Assembly: GCF_000422785.1 (NCBI RefSeq)
Contig: NZ_AUGS01000002.1
Coordinates: forward strand, 372,001-436,000
DNA from: Pseudovibrio exalbescens DSM 16456
Lineage (GTDB): Bacteria; Pseudomonadota; Alphaproteobacteria; Rhizobiales; Stappiaceae
Direction of reading: 5' to 3'
Length of the DNA: 64,000 bases
This document shows positions 44,352 through 53,283 of the stretch, in pieces. The notes under the pieces are model-generated. The model saw only the letters and a list, made by a program, of their open reading frames with translations. It ran no database searches and was not told where the DNA came from. Each line of letters opens with the position of its first letter. Positions within the stretch are counted from its first letter, which is position 1. A program made the position numbers and the translations under genes.

Positions 44352-46859
44352 ATGAAAACATTCTCCTTTACTTGTGAATTGCCGAATGGTGTCCATGCGA
44401 GACCGGCTAATCACGTAGAGACGCTGTGTAACAACTATTCTTCTGAAATAAAATGGACCAATGAGCGCACCGGTATTACTGGCAACGCCAAGAGCGTTCT
44501 ATCCTTGATTGGTACGGATACCCTTTTTGAAGACACTTGCACCATCTCCGTTGAGGGCTCGGACGAGAATGAAGCGTTTGAGAAGGTCAAGCAGTTCATA
44601 GAGACTGAGTTTGAACACTGTGATGCGCCTTTGGAAACCGCGAATGAAGACGATGGTGAGTTCGTGCCCTTGCCACGCAACTTCGCCAATCTGAAGGCGG
44701 AGCACATCAGGGGGCGCGCTGTCAGTGGCGGTTTTGGACGTGGCAAACTCGTGCGCGTCGGGGCTGTTGATTTTGATAGCTTGACGGATCTGCCGCCCGT
44801 TGCCGCTATAGAGGAAGAGAAGAACCAGCTGGAAGCGGGATTTGAAACTCTTTCCCGGTCGTTCAAGGTGCAGCTTGCAAGCGCCGCGGCCACTGAGGCG
44901 GATGTGGTAAAGGCGCATTTGGCCATCGTGAACGATATCGAATTCAAGGCAACGCTTGATGCAAAGATGGCAGAGGGCAAGGGCGCTGCAGAAGCTGTTA
45001 TTGCAACTGCAAAGCATTATACCGCGCAGCTGAGAAACTCCGCCAGTGCCTATATGCGTGAGCGTGAGCTCGACATTCGCGACGTATGTTTTCAGCTTCT
45101 CCAGGCGATTTATGGAGAGGACAAGTTCTCCAACTCGCTGGCTCTAACCGGTCCGACCATCTGTCTGGCAGATGACCTGACACCGAGTCAGTTTCTGGAG
45201 TTGGATAAGAGCCTTCTCAAGGGATTGATACTGACACGCGGTGGAAGCACTTCACACACGGTCATTCTGGCGCGGTCTTTCGCCATCTCGACCCTTGTTG
45301 GCGTGGATGAGACCAAACTGGGCGATCGCTTGGGCTATGAAGTCATGGTGGATGGTGATCTTGGTCTGGTGGTCACAGAGATCACAAAGCCGGTATCCCG
45401 TTACTACGAGCAGGAACAACGGGTTCAGGACACTGTGCGCGAACGACAGGCGGCTTTTCGTGATCAAAAGGGAATGACAGCTGATGGCAAACCAGTGGAA
45501 CTTGCCGCAAACATTGCACACTCCATAGAAGCCGGTCCTGCGTTCAGGAACGGTGCCGAAGCCATCGGCCTGTTCCGCACTGAAATGCTGTACATGGACC
45601 GCACCTGTGAGCCGGATGAGGATGAGCTCTACAACATCTATTGTCAGGCCATTGAGGATGCTGATGGAAAATCCATCATCATCCGCACCATCGACATCGG
45701 CGGTGATAAGCCGGTCGACTATCTTCAGATTCCGGCAGAAAACAATCCGTTCCTCGGATATCGTGCCGTACGCATCTACGAAGAGTTCATTGACCTGTTC
45801 AAGGCGCAATTGCGTTCGATCTTGCGTGCTTCGGCACATGGGTCGCTGAAGATCATGATCCCCATGATTTCCTCCCTTGAAGAGATCCTGTGGGTGAAGG
45901 ATATCTTGGCGGAAATTCGTCAGGATTTGCGCAAAGAGCATATCCCGTTCGACGAGAAAATCCCGCTGGGCATCATGGTTGAAGTTCCGTCTGTTGCCTT
46001 CATTATCGACCAGTGCTGTGAGGAGGTCGACTTCTTCAGTATCGGAAGCAACGATCTGACCCAGTATCTGATGGCCGTTGACCGGGATAATGCCAAGGTA
46101 ACTAAGCACTACAACAGCCTGAATCCGGCGTTTTTGCGCACGCTTGATCACATTGTCACTTCGGTCCACCGCCATGGCAAGTGGGTCGGCCTGTGTGGTG
46201 AGCTGGGTGCGAAGGGATCTGTCCTGCCATTGCTCGTTGGCCTCGGTCTTGATGAAATCAGCATGAGCGCTCCCAGCATTCCGGCAACCAAAGAGCGTGT
46301 CTCCAAGCTTGATAGTCGCCAATGCCGTATCTTGCTGAACAAGGCCATGGACTGCCGAACCTCTTTGCAGGTGGAACACCTTCTTGCTCAGTTCCGCATG
46401 GAACAGTCTGATGCGCCTCTCGTCTCCAGAGATTGCATCATGCTGGATGCCGACCTGCGCTCCAAGGAAGAGGTTATCAAGACATTGTCGGATAACCTCT
46501 TTCTTGCGGGGCGTTGCCGCTACCCCAACAGCCTTGCGGATGACCTTTGGGCTCGCGAAGATGTGTTCTCTACTGGCCTTGGTTTCGGGTTCGCTATACC
46601 GCATACAAAATCCGAGCATATCGAACAGTCCGCGATCAGCGTTTCTCGTTTGGCAAAGCCAATCCAGTGGGGTGATGAAGAGGCGCAGTTCGTCATCATG
46701 TTGACCCTGAACAAGCATGCGGCAGGGGATCAGCACATGAAGATTTTCTCCAAGCTGGCGCGCCGCATAATGCAAGAGGAGTTCCGCAGCAAGCTCATGA
46801 ATGCTGCATCTGTCGCAGAGGTTGAAAACACGCTGAAGAGCGAGTTGGAACTCGCCTGA
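44352..46859 (+). CDS. ptsA: Fused PTS phosphocarrier: HPr - enzyme I - EIIA (PtsA/FrwA type)
   Basis: 835-aa multiphosphoryl transfer protein combining all soluble general and first specific PTS steps. The HPr domain (1-90) has its active H15 in CELPNGVHARPANHVETL. Enzyme I (about 115-660) has active H302 in TRGGSTSHTVILARS, GLFRTEMLYMDR and the PEP-binding region GSNDLTQYLMAVDRDNA with catalytic Cys in GLCGELGAKG. The EIIA-Fru domain (about 690-830) has H751 in FAIPHTKSEH. Order and length match E. coli PtsA (833 aa). ATG 44352 follows GAGGGA; a frame from 44265 adds non-family residues. It makes this PTS independent of any housekeeping HPr/EI. Confidence 0.95.
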   Translation: MKTFSFTCELPNGVHARPANHVETLCNNYSSEIKWTNERTGITGNAKSVLSLIGTDTLFEDTCTISVEGSDENEAFEKVKQFIETEFEHCDAPLETANEDDGEFVPLPRNFANLKAEHIRGRAVSGGFGRGKLVRVGAVDFDSLTDLPPVAAIEEEKNQLEAGFETLSRSFKVQLASAAATEADVVKAHLAIVNDIEFKATLDAKMAEGKGAAEAVIATAKHYTAQLRNSASAYMRERELDIRDVCFQLLQAIYGEDKFSNSLALTGPTICLADDLTPSQFLELDKSLLKGLILTRGGSTSHTVILARSFAISTLVGVDETKLGDRLGYEVMVDGDLGLVVTEITKPVSRYYEQEQRVQDTVRERQAAFRDQKGMTADGKPVELAANIAHSIEAGPAFRNGAEAIGLFRTEMLYMDRTCEPDEDELYNIYCQAIEDADGKSIIIRTIDIGGDKPVDYLQIPAENNPFLGYRAVRIYEEFIDLFKAQLRSILRASAHGSLKIMIPMISSLEEILWVKDILAEIRQDLRKEHIPFDEKIPLGIMVEVPSVAFIIDQCCEEVDFFSIGSNDLTQYLMAVDRDNAKVTKHYNSLNPAFLRTLDHIVTSVHRHGKWVGLCGELGAKGSVLPLLVGLGLDEISMSAPSIPATKERVSKLDSRQCRILLNKAMDCRTSLQVEHLLAQFRMEQSDAPLVSRDCIMLDADLRSKEEVIKTLSDNLFLAGRCRYPNSLADDLWAREDVFSTGLGFGFAIPHTKSEHIEQSAISVSRLAKPIQWGDEEAQFVIMLTLNKHAAGDQHMKIFSKLARRIMQEEFRSKLMNAASVAEVENTLKSELELA

Positions 46860-46972
46860 CCGCGATAAGGTGATGGGGGCTCGGTCTCCTCCCACGGGGT
46901 CCTCGTTTTCTTGGCAGTCCGGCGTTTGGCCGGGCTGCTCTTTTTCAAATCCGGGAGCAGGAGGATGGACGC

Positions 46973-48004
46973 ATGACACCAATCAAAACGGCGCTGATCG
47001 GATTTGGCATCTCCGGACAATCTTTTCAGGCTCCGATTTTGCAAGCGCTGGGTGAGTATGAGTTGACCAGCGTCGTCTCAAGCAATACTGAAAAAGTTCA
47101 TGCTCAGTTGCCGTCCGCAGTCGTTTATCCATCCATTGATGAGCTGCTTGCAAAAGGCGATGAGGAGTTGGTGGTCATTGCGACCCCAAATGAACTACAT
47201 GGCCCGTTCGCCGAAAAAGCCTTGCGTGCTGGCAAGCATGTGGTGGTGGAAAAGCCCTTTACGATCGACAGTGCAGAAGGCAAGCAGATTGCGGCCTTGG
47301 CGGAAGAGCAGGGCAAAAAGATCAGTGTCTATCACAGTCGCCGATTTGACGGTGATTTCCTCACTATCCAGAAGCTGATCTCAGAAGGGCACCTTGGCGA
47401 GGTACATACCTTGTTCTCCAGCTATAACCGCTATCGTCCTGTGGTGAAGGATCGGTGGCGGGAGCAGAATATTCCCGGCGCCGGAATTTTGTATGATCTC
47501 GGGTCTCATCTTATTGATCAAGCGTTGGCCTTTTTCGGGCCCCCTAAAAGCGTGACAGCAACCTTGCGAAACCAGCGTCCCGGCGCGCAGGCTGTGGACC
47601 ACTTTCATATCTGCCTTGGTTACGACCAAAGGGACGTCATTCTGCATGGCAACAATCTCAGCACGACTGAAGGCCCGCGCTTTCAGGTCTATGGCTCGGA
47701 AGGTGCTTTCATCAAATATGTAATGGATAAACAAGAAGACCTGCTTCGCGAGTTGAAGGGGCCCGGCTGCGAGGGGTGGGGCGAAGACCCTGAGAGCGCA
47801 TGGGGCGTCTACACTGATGCCAGCGGGAAAGCCGTTGCTGTGCCAACCGAACGCGGTTGCTATGAGCGGTTTTACCTTGAAATGGCTTCAGCTATCCGTG
47901 GTGGGGGCGAGGTGCCCGTGATGCCGCAAGAAGCAATCACCACAATCAAGATCGTTGAAGCGGCTTATGCCAGTAGCGCCGCGCACAAAACCGTTTTCCT
48001 TTAG
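46973..48004 (+). CDS. Gfo/Idh/MocA family oxidoreductase, YdgJ-like
   Basis: 343-aa NAD(P)-dependent dehydrogenase. The Rossmann motif is KTALIGFGISGQSFQAPIL; the family EKPF motif is HVVVEKPFTIDSAEGKQ with the catalytic Lys; the C-terminal domain has RDRW-like VVKDRWREQNIPGAGILYDLGSHLIDQAL and NQRPGAQAVDHFHICLGY, strongly resembling E. coli YdgJ. It follows the ptsA-like gene by 113 bp on the same strand. Rhizobial 1,5-anhydrofructose reductase, which forms 1,5-anhydromannitol, belongs to the same superfamily, so a link to anhydrohexitol redox chemistry is attractive but unproven; YdgJ itself has inositol-type activities reported. Confidence 0.85.
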   Translation: MTPIKTALIGFGISGQSFQAPILQALGEYELTSVVSSNTEKVHAQLPSAVVYPSIDELLAKGDEELVVIATPNELHGPFAEKALRAGKHVVVEKPFTIDSAEGKQIAALAEEQGKKISVYHSRRFDGDFLTIQKLISEGHLGEVHTLFSSYNRYRPVVKDRWREQNIPGAGILYDLGSHLIDQALAFFGPPKSVTATLRNQRPGAQAVDHFHICLGYDQRDVILHGNNLSTTEGPRFQVYGSEGAFIKYVMDKQEDLLRELKGPGCEGWGEDPESAWGVYTDASGKAVAVPTERGCYERFYLEMASAIRGGGEVPVMPQEAITTIKIVEAAYASSAAHKTVFL

Positions 48005-48012
48005 GGGGGGAT

Positions 48013-48495
48013 ATGTCAGAGCTGTTGGAGAAGTTGCTCGAGCAGGAGAGCCGATTGCAGTTCGCTTGGTTTTCTCACCAACGGGCCTGGGACCTTGGAG
48101 TTGCGCTGAAAACGGCAGCAGAAGCTGAAGGCGCAAGTGTTGCCATTGATATTACACTGAATGGTCTGACGTTGTTTGCCTTTGTCCTGCCCGGTGCGCG
48201 CGGTGACAATCTTGAGTGGGTCAGGCGCAAGAAAAACTCGGTAACCCGCTATCATCACAGCACTTGGTATCTGGCCAACGCCTACAAGGCCAAGGGCAAG
48301 AACATGTATGAGGGGTCCGGCGTGGATCCGAAAGACTATGCCTGCCACGGCGGTGGTTTTCCTTTAACTGTCCGGGGCGTGGGTGTTGTTGGCTCGATTA
48401 CGGTTTCCGGTTTGCCGCAGGAAGACGATCACCGTCTCATCGTGGAGGTGCTTGAGAGCTTCCTCGATGAGGGCGAGAAGGCATGCGCTGACTAG
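48013..48495 (+). CDS. UPF0303 / haem-degrading-domain (HbpS/GlcG-like) protein
   Basis: 160-aa cytoplasmic protein with the UPF0303 pattern: FSHQRAWDLGVALKTAAEAEGASVAIDITLNG, then ARGDNLEWVRRKKNSVTRYHHSTWYLANAYKAKGK and HGGGFPLTVRGVGVVGSITVSGLPQEDDHRLIVEVL. The GGG-FP...G.iGVSG block is the HbpS/GlcG-like fold. Its molecular function is unknown; members are often found beside sugar oxidoreductases or dehydratases. Eight bp separate it from the Gfo/Idh gene, so they are one unit. Confidence 0.85.
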   Translation: MSELLEKLLEQESRLQFAWFSHQRAWDLGVALKTAAEAEGASVAIDITLNGLTLFAFVLPGARGDNLEWVRRKKNSVTRYHHSTWYLANAYKAKGKNMYEGSGVDPKDYACHGGGFPLTVRGVGVVGSITVSGLPQEDDHRLIVEVLESFLDEGEKACAD

Positions 48496-48894
48496 CCAGA
48501 GCCTTCCTGCCCGCGTCCCCTCGTTTTTCTTCGCCTGTACGAGGGGGCGCAAGCACTACGACTGGATGCGAGCCAGTTCATGGCGACGGGAAATTTCCTA
48601 TATATCTAATTTATTGCTCATCGTTGGTTTATTACCGTCGGAATTGGCAGCTAAAATGCCTTTCATCGCATCGCGGGGCGCCATTTTGTGGGTGTGTGGT
48701 GCGTATCTCGGGGATCCGAGAAAAATGGTTTCTTTTGCGTGGTGACGCAATCTAGTTCTCTTGTTGTCTGATCACCGTCGAAAACGGGGCGAAGTTCGTG
48801 CAGACTGAGTTCTTGGGTTGGCCTCCTTTCCGTCTACGTAACATCGCGTGAATCTGCTAGGCATGATGCAACAGTGGTAAAAACGGAGAGGGAC
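48496..48894. other. Intergenic region between UPF0303 gene and SDR gene
   Basis: About 400 bp without a supported gene. It contains a hairpin CCCCTCGT (48517-48524)/ACGAGGGG (48539-48546) without a T-run, which may still end the upstream transcript, a perfect palindrome GGAAATTTCC (48589-48598) and a following AT-rich patch that may hold the promoter of the SDR gene. Confidence 0.45.
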
Positions 48895-49668
48895 ATGAGC
48901 GAAATCAAGGGTAAGTGCGTCATCATTACGGGGGCCAGCCGCGGAATTGGTGCAGCTACTGCGCGCTATCTTGCCGAACAGGGCGCGAAGGTTGTTTTGG
49001 CTGCGCGAAACAGCGAGGCTATCGGAGATCTTGCTCAGGAAATCATTGCGACCGGTGGTGATGCCTCGGCCTTTCCATGTGATGTGAGCGATTATGACGA
49101 AGTGGCCGCGCTGGTTCAGCATTGCCTTGATACGTTCGGCAAGATCGATGTTCTGGTGAACAACGCCGGCGTCATTGAACCAATCGCGCCGTTGATTGAA
49201 AGCGATCCCCACGAATGGTCAAAGGTGGTCGATATCAACTTGAAAGGCGTTTACTACGCCATCCGTTCCGCAGCCCCGCACATGGTCAAGCAAGGGAGCG
49301 GCACCATCATCAACATCAGTTCTGGTGCGGCCTACATGCCCCTCGATGGATGGAGCCAGTACTGCACAACCAAGGCTGGCGTTTTGATGCTAACCCAGTC
49401 GGGCCACCATGAATTGGCAGCTCAGGGTGTTCGTGTAATGGGGTTATCGCCCGGGACTGTTGCCACCAACATGCAGGTGACCATCAAGGCCTCTGGGATC
49501 AATCCGGTTAGTCAAATGGATCCGTCGGTTGATATACCCGCCAAATGGGTTGCAAAGGCGATTGCTTTCCTGATCGGTCCCGGCGGTGACGACTATGTGG
49601 GACGTGACTTTTCCTTGAAAACCGATGAAGGGCGAGTCGCTGTTGGGCTGCCGGGGCTGGCCGGGTAG
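48895..49668 (+). CDS. Classical short-chain dehydrogenase/reductase
   Basis: 257-aa NAD(P)-dependent oxidoreductase with TGASRGIGAATARYL (cofactor motif TGxxxGIG), NNAGVIEPI, ISSGAAYMPLDGWSQYCTTKAG (catalytic Ser, Y-x3-K), and LSPGTVATNMQ. Substrate is not predictable. ATG 48895 has GGAGAGGGAC upstream. It stands alone between the anhydrohexitol-type locus and an ABC importer; it could belong with the latter (155-bp gap). Confidence 0.88.
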   Translation: MSEIKGKCVIITGASRGIGAATARYLAEQGAKVVLAARNSEAIGDLAQEIIATGGDASAFPCDVSDYDEVAALVQHCLDTFGKIDVLVNNAGVIEPIAPLIESDPHEWSKVVDINLKGVYYAIRSAAPHMVKQGSGTIINISSGAAYMPLDGWSQYCTTKAGVLMLTQSGHHELAAQGVRVMGLSPGTVATNMQVTIKASGINPVSQMDPSVDIPAKWVAKAIAFLIGPGGDDYVGRDFSLKTDEGRVAVGLPGLAG

Positions 49669-49823
49669 CCGTGCCCAATCTTGCATCTGCAAAGGGCGTT
49701 GGACAATCAACGCTCTTCACGCGTTATCACAGGGGTTTTACTGTACCCTTCCAAGCGCTGTGCCTAGTCTCCGCCGCATCATGGACTGGGCATGGAGTGA
49801 GGTACTGAATAGGGCATGGGCAG

Positions 49824-50918
49824 GTGTTGAAGGTTCACCCGAGCGAAACTGATCAGATCCGTCAAGGTACACGCATTACGTTGGAGGGCCTCTCCAAACA
49901 ATATGCTGACCAAACCGCCGTGCATCACATGAACCTTGACGTAGCTGGCGGTGAGTTCGTTGTATTGCTCGGACCTTCTGGATGCGGAAAGACCACAACC
50001 CTTCGTCTTGTCAGTGGGCTCGATACACCCAGTGCTGGCGATATCGCCTTTGATGGTCATACCGTTGCAAATCTCCCAGTGCAGCAGCGCAACGTCGGGC
50101 TGGTCTCGCAACGCTTCAATCTGTTCCCCCACATGCGGGTTTATGACAACGTCGCATTCGGGCTTTCCGTAAGGGGGGTAGGGGCGAGCGAAATCCGCGA
50201 ACGGGTGCATGTTATGCTGGAAGCGGTTCAACTCGTCCCTTATGCAGACCGTTTTCCTTCTCAGCTCTCTGGCGGCCAGATGCAACGCGTCGCGATTGCC
50301 CGCACGCTGGTTACTGAGCCGAAAGTTCTGCTGCTTGATGAGCCATTCGCCAGTCTGGATACCTCGTTGCGCATGGAAATGCGCTCTTTCCTCAAGGAAC
50401 TCCAACGCGATATGGGCATGACGACACTGCTGGTCACCCATGATCAGACGGAGGCTATGGATCTGGCCGATCGGATAGCGGTCATGTTCGATGGACATCT
50501 GGCGCAAGTTGGCGTGCCTGAGGATGTTTATCACCATCCGATCTCGGAGCGCGTGGCCCGGTTCATGGGCGCTTCGAATATAGCGCCCGCCACTATGGTG
50601 AGTCCCGATTGTATCGACACACCATGGGGGAAGCTTCAAGTAGCGAAGGCTGATGTGGGTGCGGGAAGCTGCAAAGCGATGGTGCGATATGAAGCAATCG
50701 GCATTTCTTTGGACAAAGAACCGCTTTTGAACGGACCGGCCAACCGGCTTTCAGGCACCATCACGTCCATTGAGTTCTTGGGGCCAGTCAAGCGTTGCAC
50801 CGTCCAGGTGGGGGCCGAATGCTTGATTGCCGACCAACCCTCGACCAGCTCTTTGCAAGTTGGGCAACCTGTAGCGGTACTTATTTGCCCCGACCACATT
50901 GGCCTTTTGAGGAAATAG
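49824..50918 (+). CDS. ABC transporter ATP-binding protein (YnjD/PotA-like)
   Basis: 364-aa ATPase of a binding-protein-dependent importer. Walker A GPSGCGKTTT (about 50-59), Q-loop region VGLVSQRFNLFPHMRVYDNVAFGL, signature LSGGQMQRVAIART, Walker B VLLLDEPFASLD, H-loop LVTHDQTEAMDLADR. A TOBE domain of about 110 residues follows (GPVKRCTVQVGAECLIADQP). Starts at GTG 49824 or the adjacent TTG. Followed by a substrate-binding protein and two permeases; together they form a spermidine/thiamine/YnjBCD-type importer of unknown ligand. Confidence 0.87.
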   Translation: MLKVHPSETDQIRQGTRITLEGLSKQYADQTAVHHMNLDVAGGEFVVLLGPSGCGKTTTLRLVSGLDTPSAGDIAFDGHTVANLPVQQRNVGLVSQRFNLFPHMRVYDNVAFGLSVRGVGASEIRERVHVMLEAVQLVPYADRFPSQLSGGQMQRVAIARTLVTEPKVLLLDEPFASLDTSLRMEMRSFLKELQRDMGMTTLLVTHDQTEAMDLADRIAVMFDGHLAQVGVPEDVYHHPISERVARFMGASNIAPATMVSPDCIDTPWGKLQVAKADVGAGSCKAMVRYEAIGISLDKEPLLNGPANRLSGTITSIEFLGPVKRCTVQVGAECLIADQPSTSSLQVGQPVAVLICPDHIGLLRK

Positions 50919-50968
50919 GAAATGCCTGAGTGCATTCTGATTTCCGGCAAATCCTGAAGGGAGATTCG

Positions 50969-52321
50969 ATGCAAAACCTGAAGAAGATGGGATGGAGCGC
51001 TGCACTTTTGACAGCGCTGCTTAGCGCTGGCAGCACCCATGCCATGAGTGATGATGAGTTTCGAAACGAGTTCCTAGCCGGATCTATGGCGTGGAGTGAG
51101 GTGGAAAGCCGAGCCCAGGAAGAGGGAACCGTCAACTTCTACTACTGGGGTGGTAGTGACATCATCAATTTATGGATTGATCAGGTCGCCAAACCGGCTC
51201 TTGCTGAACGTGGCGTGACGCTAAACCCTGTTCGAATCTCTGCCACAAAAGACACCGTTGATGTCATCATCGCGGAAATCGCATCCGGGAAGGGCTCGGG
51301 TGAAGGGTCCGTCGACATGGTGTGGGTGAATGGCGAGAACTTCTTCACACTAAAACAGCAAGGCGCGCTGTGGGGCTCATTTGCCCATAAGCTGCCGAAC
51401 TCTGCAAATTTCGAATGGGATGAAACGGATCCACGCTCACTTCTCAACCTTCGCGATTTCGGCACGCCAACCGAGGCCATGGAGATGCCGTGGTCGGGAG
51501 AACAGTATGTCTGTGCAGTGAATCGTGCCCACGTAACGCAATCGGAAACACCCGCCACCTTTGCGGACTTGAAAGCCTATTTGGAGCAGAACCCGGGCAA
51601 ATTCACCTACGTGAAGCCTCCGCATTATCTCGGCAACACGTTTGTGCAATCCGTTCTGTATGCCCACAACCCTGAGGGCTCCGGGGCTGATCCCTTCCAA
51701 AACTCTCTTGAAGACCTCGGGGTAGAGCGCCTCGCCACTCTCATTACACCGGGTTTCGAGTATCTCAAGGAGCTTGATCCGTTGCTGCTGGGCGGGCCAC
51801 AAGGAAATCCGCGCTATCCGGAAAGCTCTTCCGAGCTGGATAATCTGTTCTTGAACTCAGAGGTGCATTTCAACTGCAAGTTTGGGCTTTATGGTGTGCA
51901 CACTGGGCTGATCACGGGCACCTATCCCGAAAGGGCAGAGGAAATGATCTTTCCGAAGGGCAACATGATCAAGAACAAGAATTATTTGGCAGTTCCGCTC
52001 AACAGCCCGAACCCGGCCGCGGCCTTGGTCGCGATCAACTACTTCTCCTCGGTGGAAGCGCAGGCCTCCATGATGGCTCAGGCTGGCATGCCGGCAGGTG
52101 TTGACATGTGGACCCTTTCGGCGGCTGATCAGGCACGTATTACCGAGGCTGCGCCACCTCACTACGGTGTCACACAGGCAGAACTGGATGCCAACATCGC
52201 GCCAGATACTAACGCCAGTCTTGTTGATGTGATCGAAGGCACGTGGCTTGAAGTGATTGAGCGTGGTTCGAACAAACCAATCAAGCAAGTAGTGGCTGAT
52301 GTTGTTGCAGGTCTGAATTGA
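50969..52321 (+). CDS. ABC transporter substrate-binding protein, YnjB-like
   Basis: 450-aa periplasmic binding protein. A signal peptide is visible (KKMGWSAALLTALLSAGSTHA, cleavage before MSDDEF). The mature region resembles E. coli YnjB: VNFYYWGGSDIINLWIDQVAKPAL, SVDMVWVNGENFFTLKQQGALWG, PGKFTYVKPPHYLGNTFVQSVLY. YnjB is slightly over 380 aa, so this one is longer. The ligand is unknown; related proteins bind thiamine, iron or polyamines. ATG 50969 follows AAGGGAG. A hairpin just after the stop probably keeps its mRNA more abundant than the permease mRNA. Confidence 0.85.
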   Translation: MQNLKKMGWSAALLTALLSAGSTHAMSDDEFRNEFLAGSMAWSEVESRAQEEGTVNFYYWGGSDIINLWIDQVAKPALAERGVTLNPVRISATKDTVDVIIAEIASGKGSGEGSVDMVWVNGENFFTLKQQGALWGSFAHKLPNSANFEWDETDPRSLLNLRDFGTPTEAMEMPWSGEQYVCAVNRAHVTQSETPATFADLKAYLEQNPGKFTYVKPPHYLGNTFVQSVLYAHNPEGSGADPFQNSLEDLGVERLATLITPGFEYLKELDPLLLGGPQGNPRYPESSSELDNLFLNSEVHFNCKFGLYGVHTGLITGTYPERAEEMIFPKGNMIKNKNYLAVPLNSPNPAAALVAINYFSSVEAQASMMAQAGMPAGVDMWTLSAADQARITEAAPPHYGVTQAELDANIAPDTNASLVDVIEGTWLEVIERGSNKPIKQVVADVVAGLN

Positions 52322-52336
52322 ATGAGTAACCCATTT

Positions 52337-52358
52337 GGGCGAGCCCGATTGCTCGCCC
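52337..52358 (+). terminator. Hairpin between substrate-binding protein and permease genes
   Basis: GGGCGAGC (52337-52344) and GCTCGCCC (52351-52358), a perfect 8-bp stem with loop CCGATT, without a T-run. Typical of the stabilising or partly terminating hairpins found after binding-protein genes in ABC operons. Confidence 0.6.
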
Positions 52359-52374
52359 ATCCCGTGTGAGGCAG

Positions 52375-53283
52375 ATGACCACATCGCATCGCTATTCCAA
52401 AACTCGGACAACCTTTGGTCTGTGGCAGCTCATTCAACTGGCTCCGGCATTGTTGGTGGTGGTCGGTCTGTTTGGCGGCGCACTTGCGTTGGCTTTGCTG
52501 CAAAGCTTGGGCTTTGCCCCCTGGTTCGGTATCAACGAGTTTCCCAATCCCAACTACTTTTTAGCTCTTTGGTCAGAACCGGACTTTTGGCGTTCTCTTT
52601 GGTTGACGCTGTATTATGGCCTTGCTTCAACGGTAGTCGGTCTGGTGATCTCGGTACCGTTGGCGTTGACGTTTGAACGCAGATTTCGCGGCTCGAAAAC
52701 ACTGTTGGCGCTGACGCGGCTACCCTTGATGATACCCTACACGGTGGGCATTGCCCTCGCGCTTCTCATGCTGGGAAATGGGGGCATCCTATCGCGCTTG
52801 GCTGCCGGTCTGGGACTGATTACCGATCCTGGCGAGTTTCCACGCGTGCTTCAAACACATTGGGGTTGGGGTGTTATTGCCGTCTATGTGTGGAAGCAGG
52901 TGCCGTTCATGACCTTGGCCTTGTTGGCTGTGCTCATGGGAATCGGTCAGGGCACACGAGAAGCCGCGCGTATTTTGGGAGCGAGCCAGGTTCAGGTGTT
53001 CTGGCGGATCACTCTGCCGCAACTCATGCCGGGCGTTGTCTCAGCCTCGCTCATTTGCTTTGCGTTCAACGTGGGGGCGTTTGAGGCCCCGTTCATACTG
53101 GGCGGCGGGCATCCGGAGACGTTGCCCGTGCTGGCTTGGCGGTATTTCAATGATGCAAATTATACCTACCAGCTTCAGGGAATGGCAGTCATTGTCTCTC
53201 TGATCTTGGTGTCTGGTAGCATTCTGGTAGGCTATCTCGCGATAGTTCGACGGTTCGAGCGGGTGCGAGGAAAAGCTCCATGA
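52375..53283 (+). CDS. ABC transporter permease 1 (YnjC/PotB-like)
   Basis: 302-aa membrane permease with six hydrophobic segments (APALLVVVGLFGGALALALLQ; SLWLTLYYGLASTVVGLVISVPLAL; MIPYTVGIALALLML; GVIAVYVWKQVPFMTLALLAVLMGI). The EAA loop is GTREAARILGASQVQVFWRITLPQLMPGV. ATG 52375 has GAGG upstream. Its stop overlaps the start of the next permease by 4 bp (ATGA). Confidence 0.88.
   Translation: MTTSHRYSKTRTTFGLWQLIQLAPALLVVVGLFGGALALALLQSLGFAPWFGINEFPNPNYFLALWSEPDFWRSLWLTLYYGLASTVVGLVISVPLALTFERRFRGSKTLLALTRLPLMIPYTVGIALALLMLGNGGILSRLAAGLGLITDPGEFPRVLQTHWGWGVIAVYVWKQVPFMTLALLAVLMGIGQGTREAARILGASQVQVFWRITLPQLMPGVVSASLICFAFNVGAFEAPFILGGGHPETLPVLAWRYFNDANYTYQLQGMAVIVSLILVSGSILVGYLAIVRRFERVRGKAP

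Noticed and set aside
45252-46982. 576-residue open frame antisense to the fused PTS gene
   Set aside because: Shadow frame: the plus strand carries intact HPr, enzyme I and EIIA motifs throughout, and the antisense peptide has no recognisable domain.
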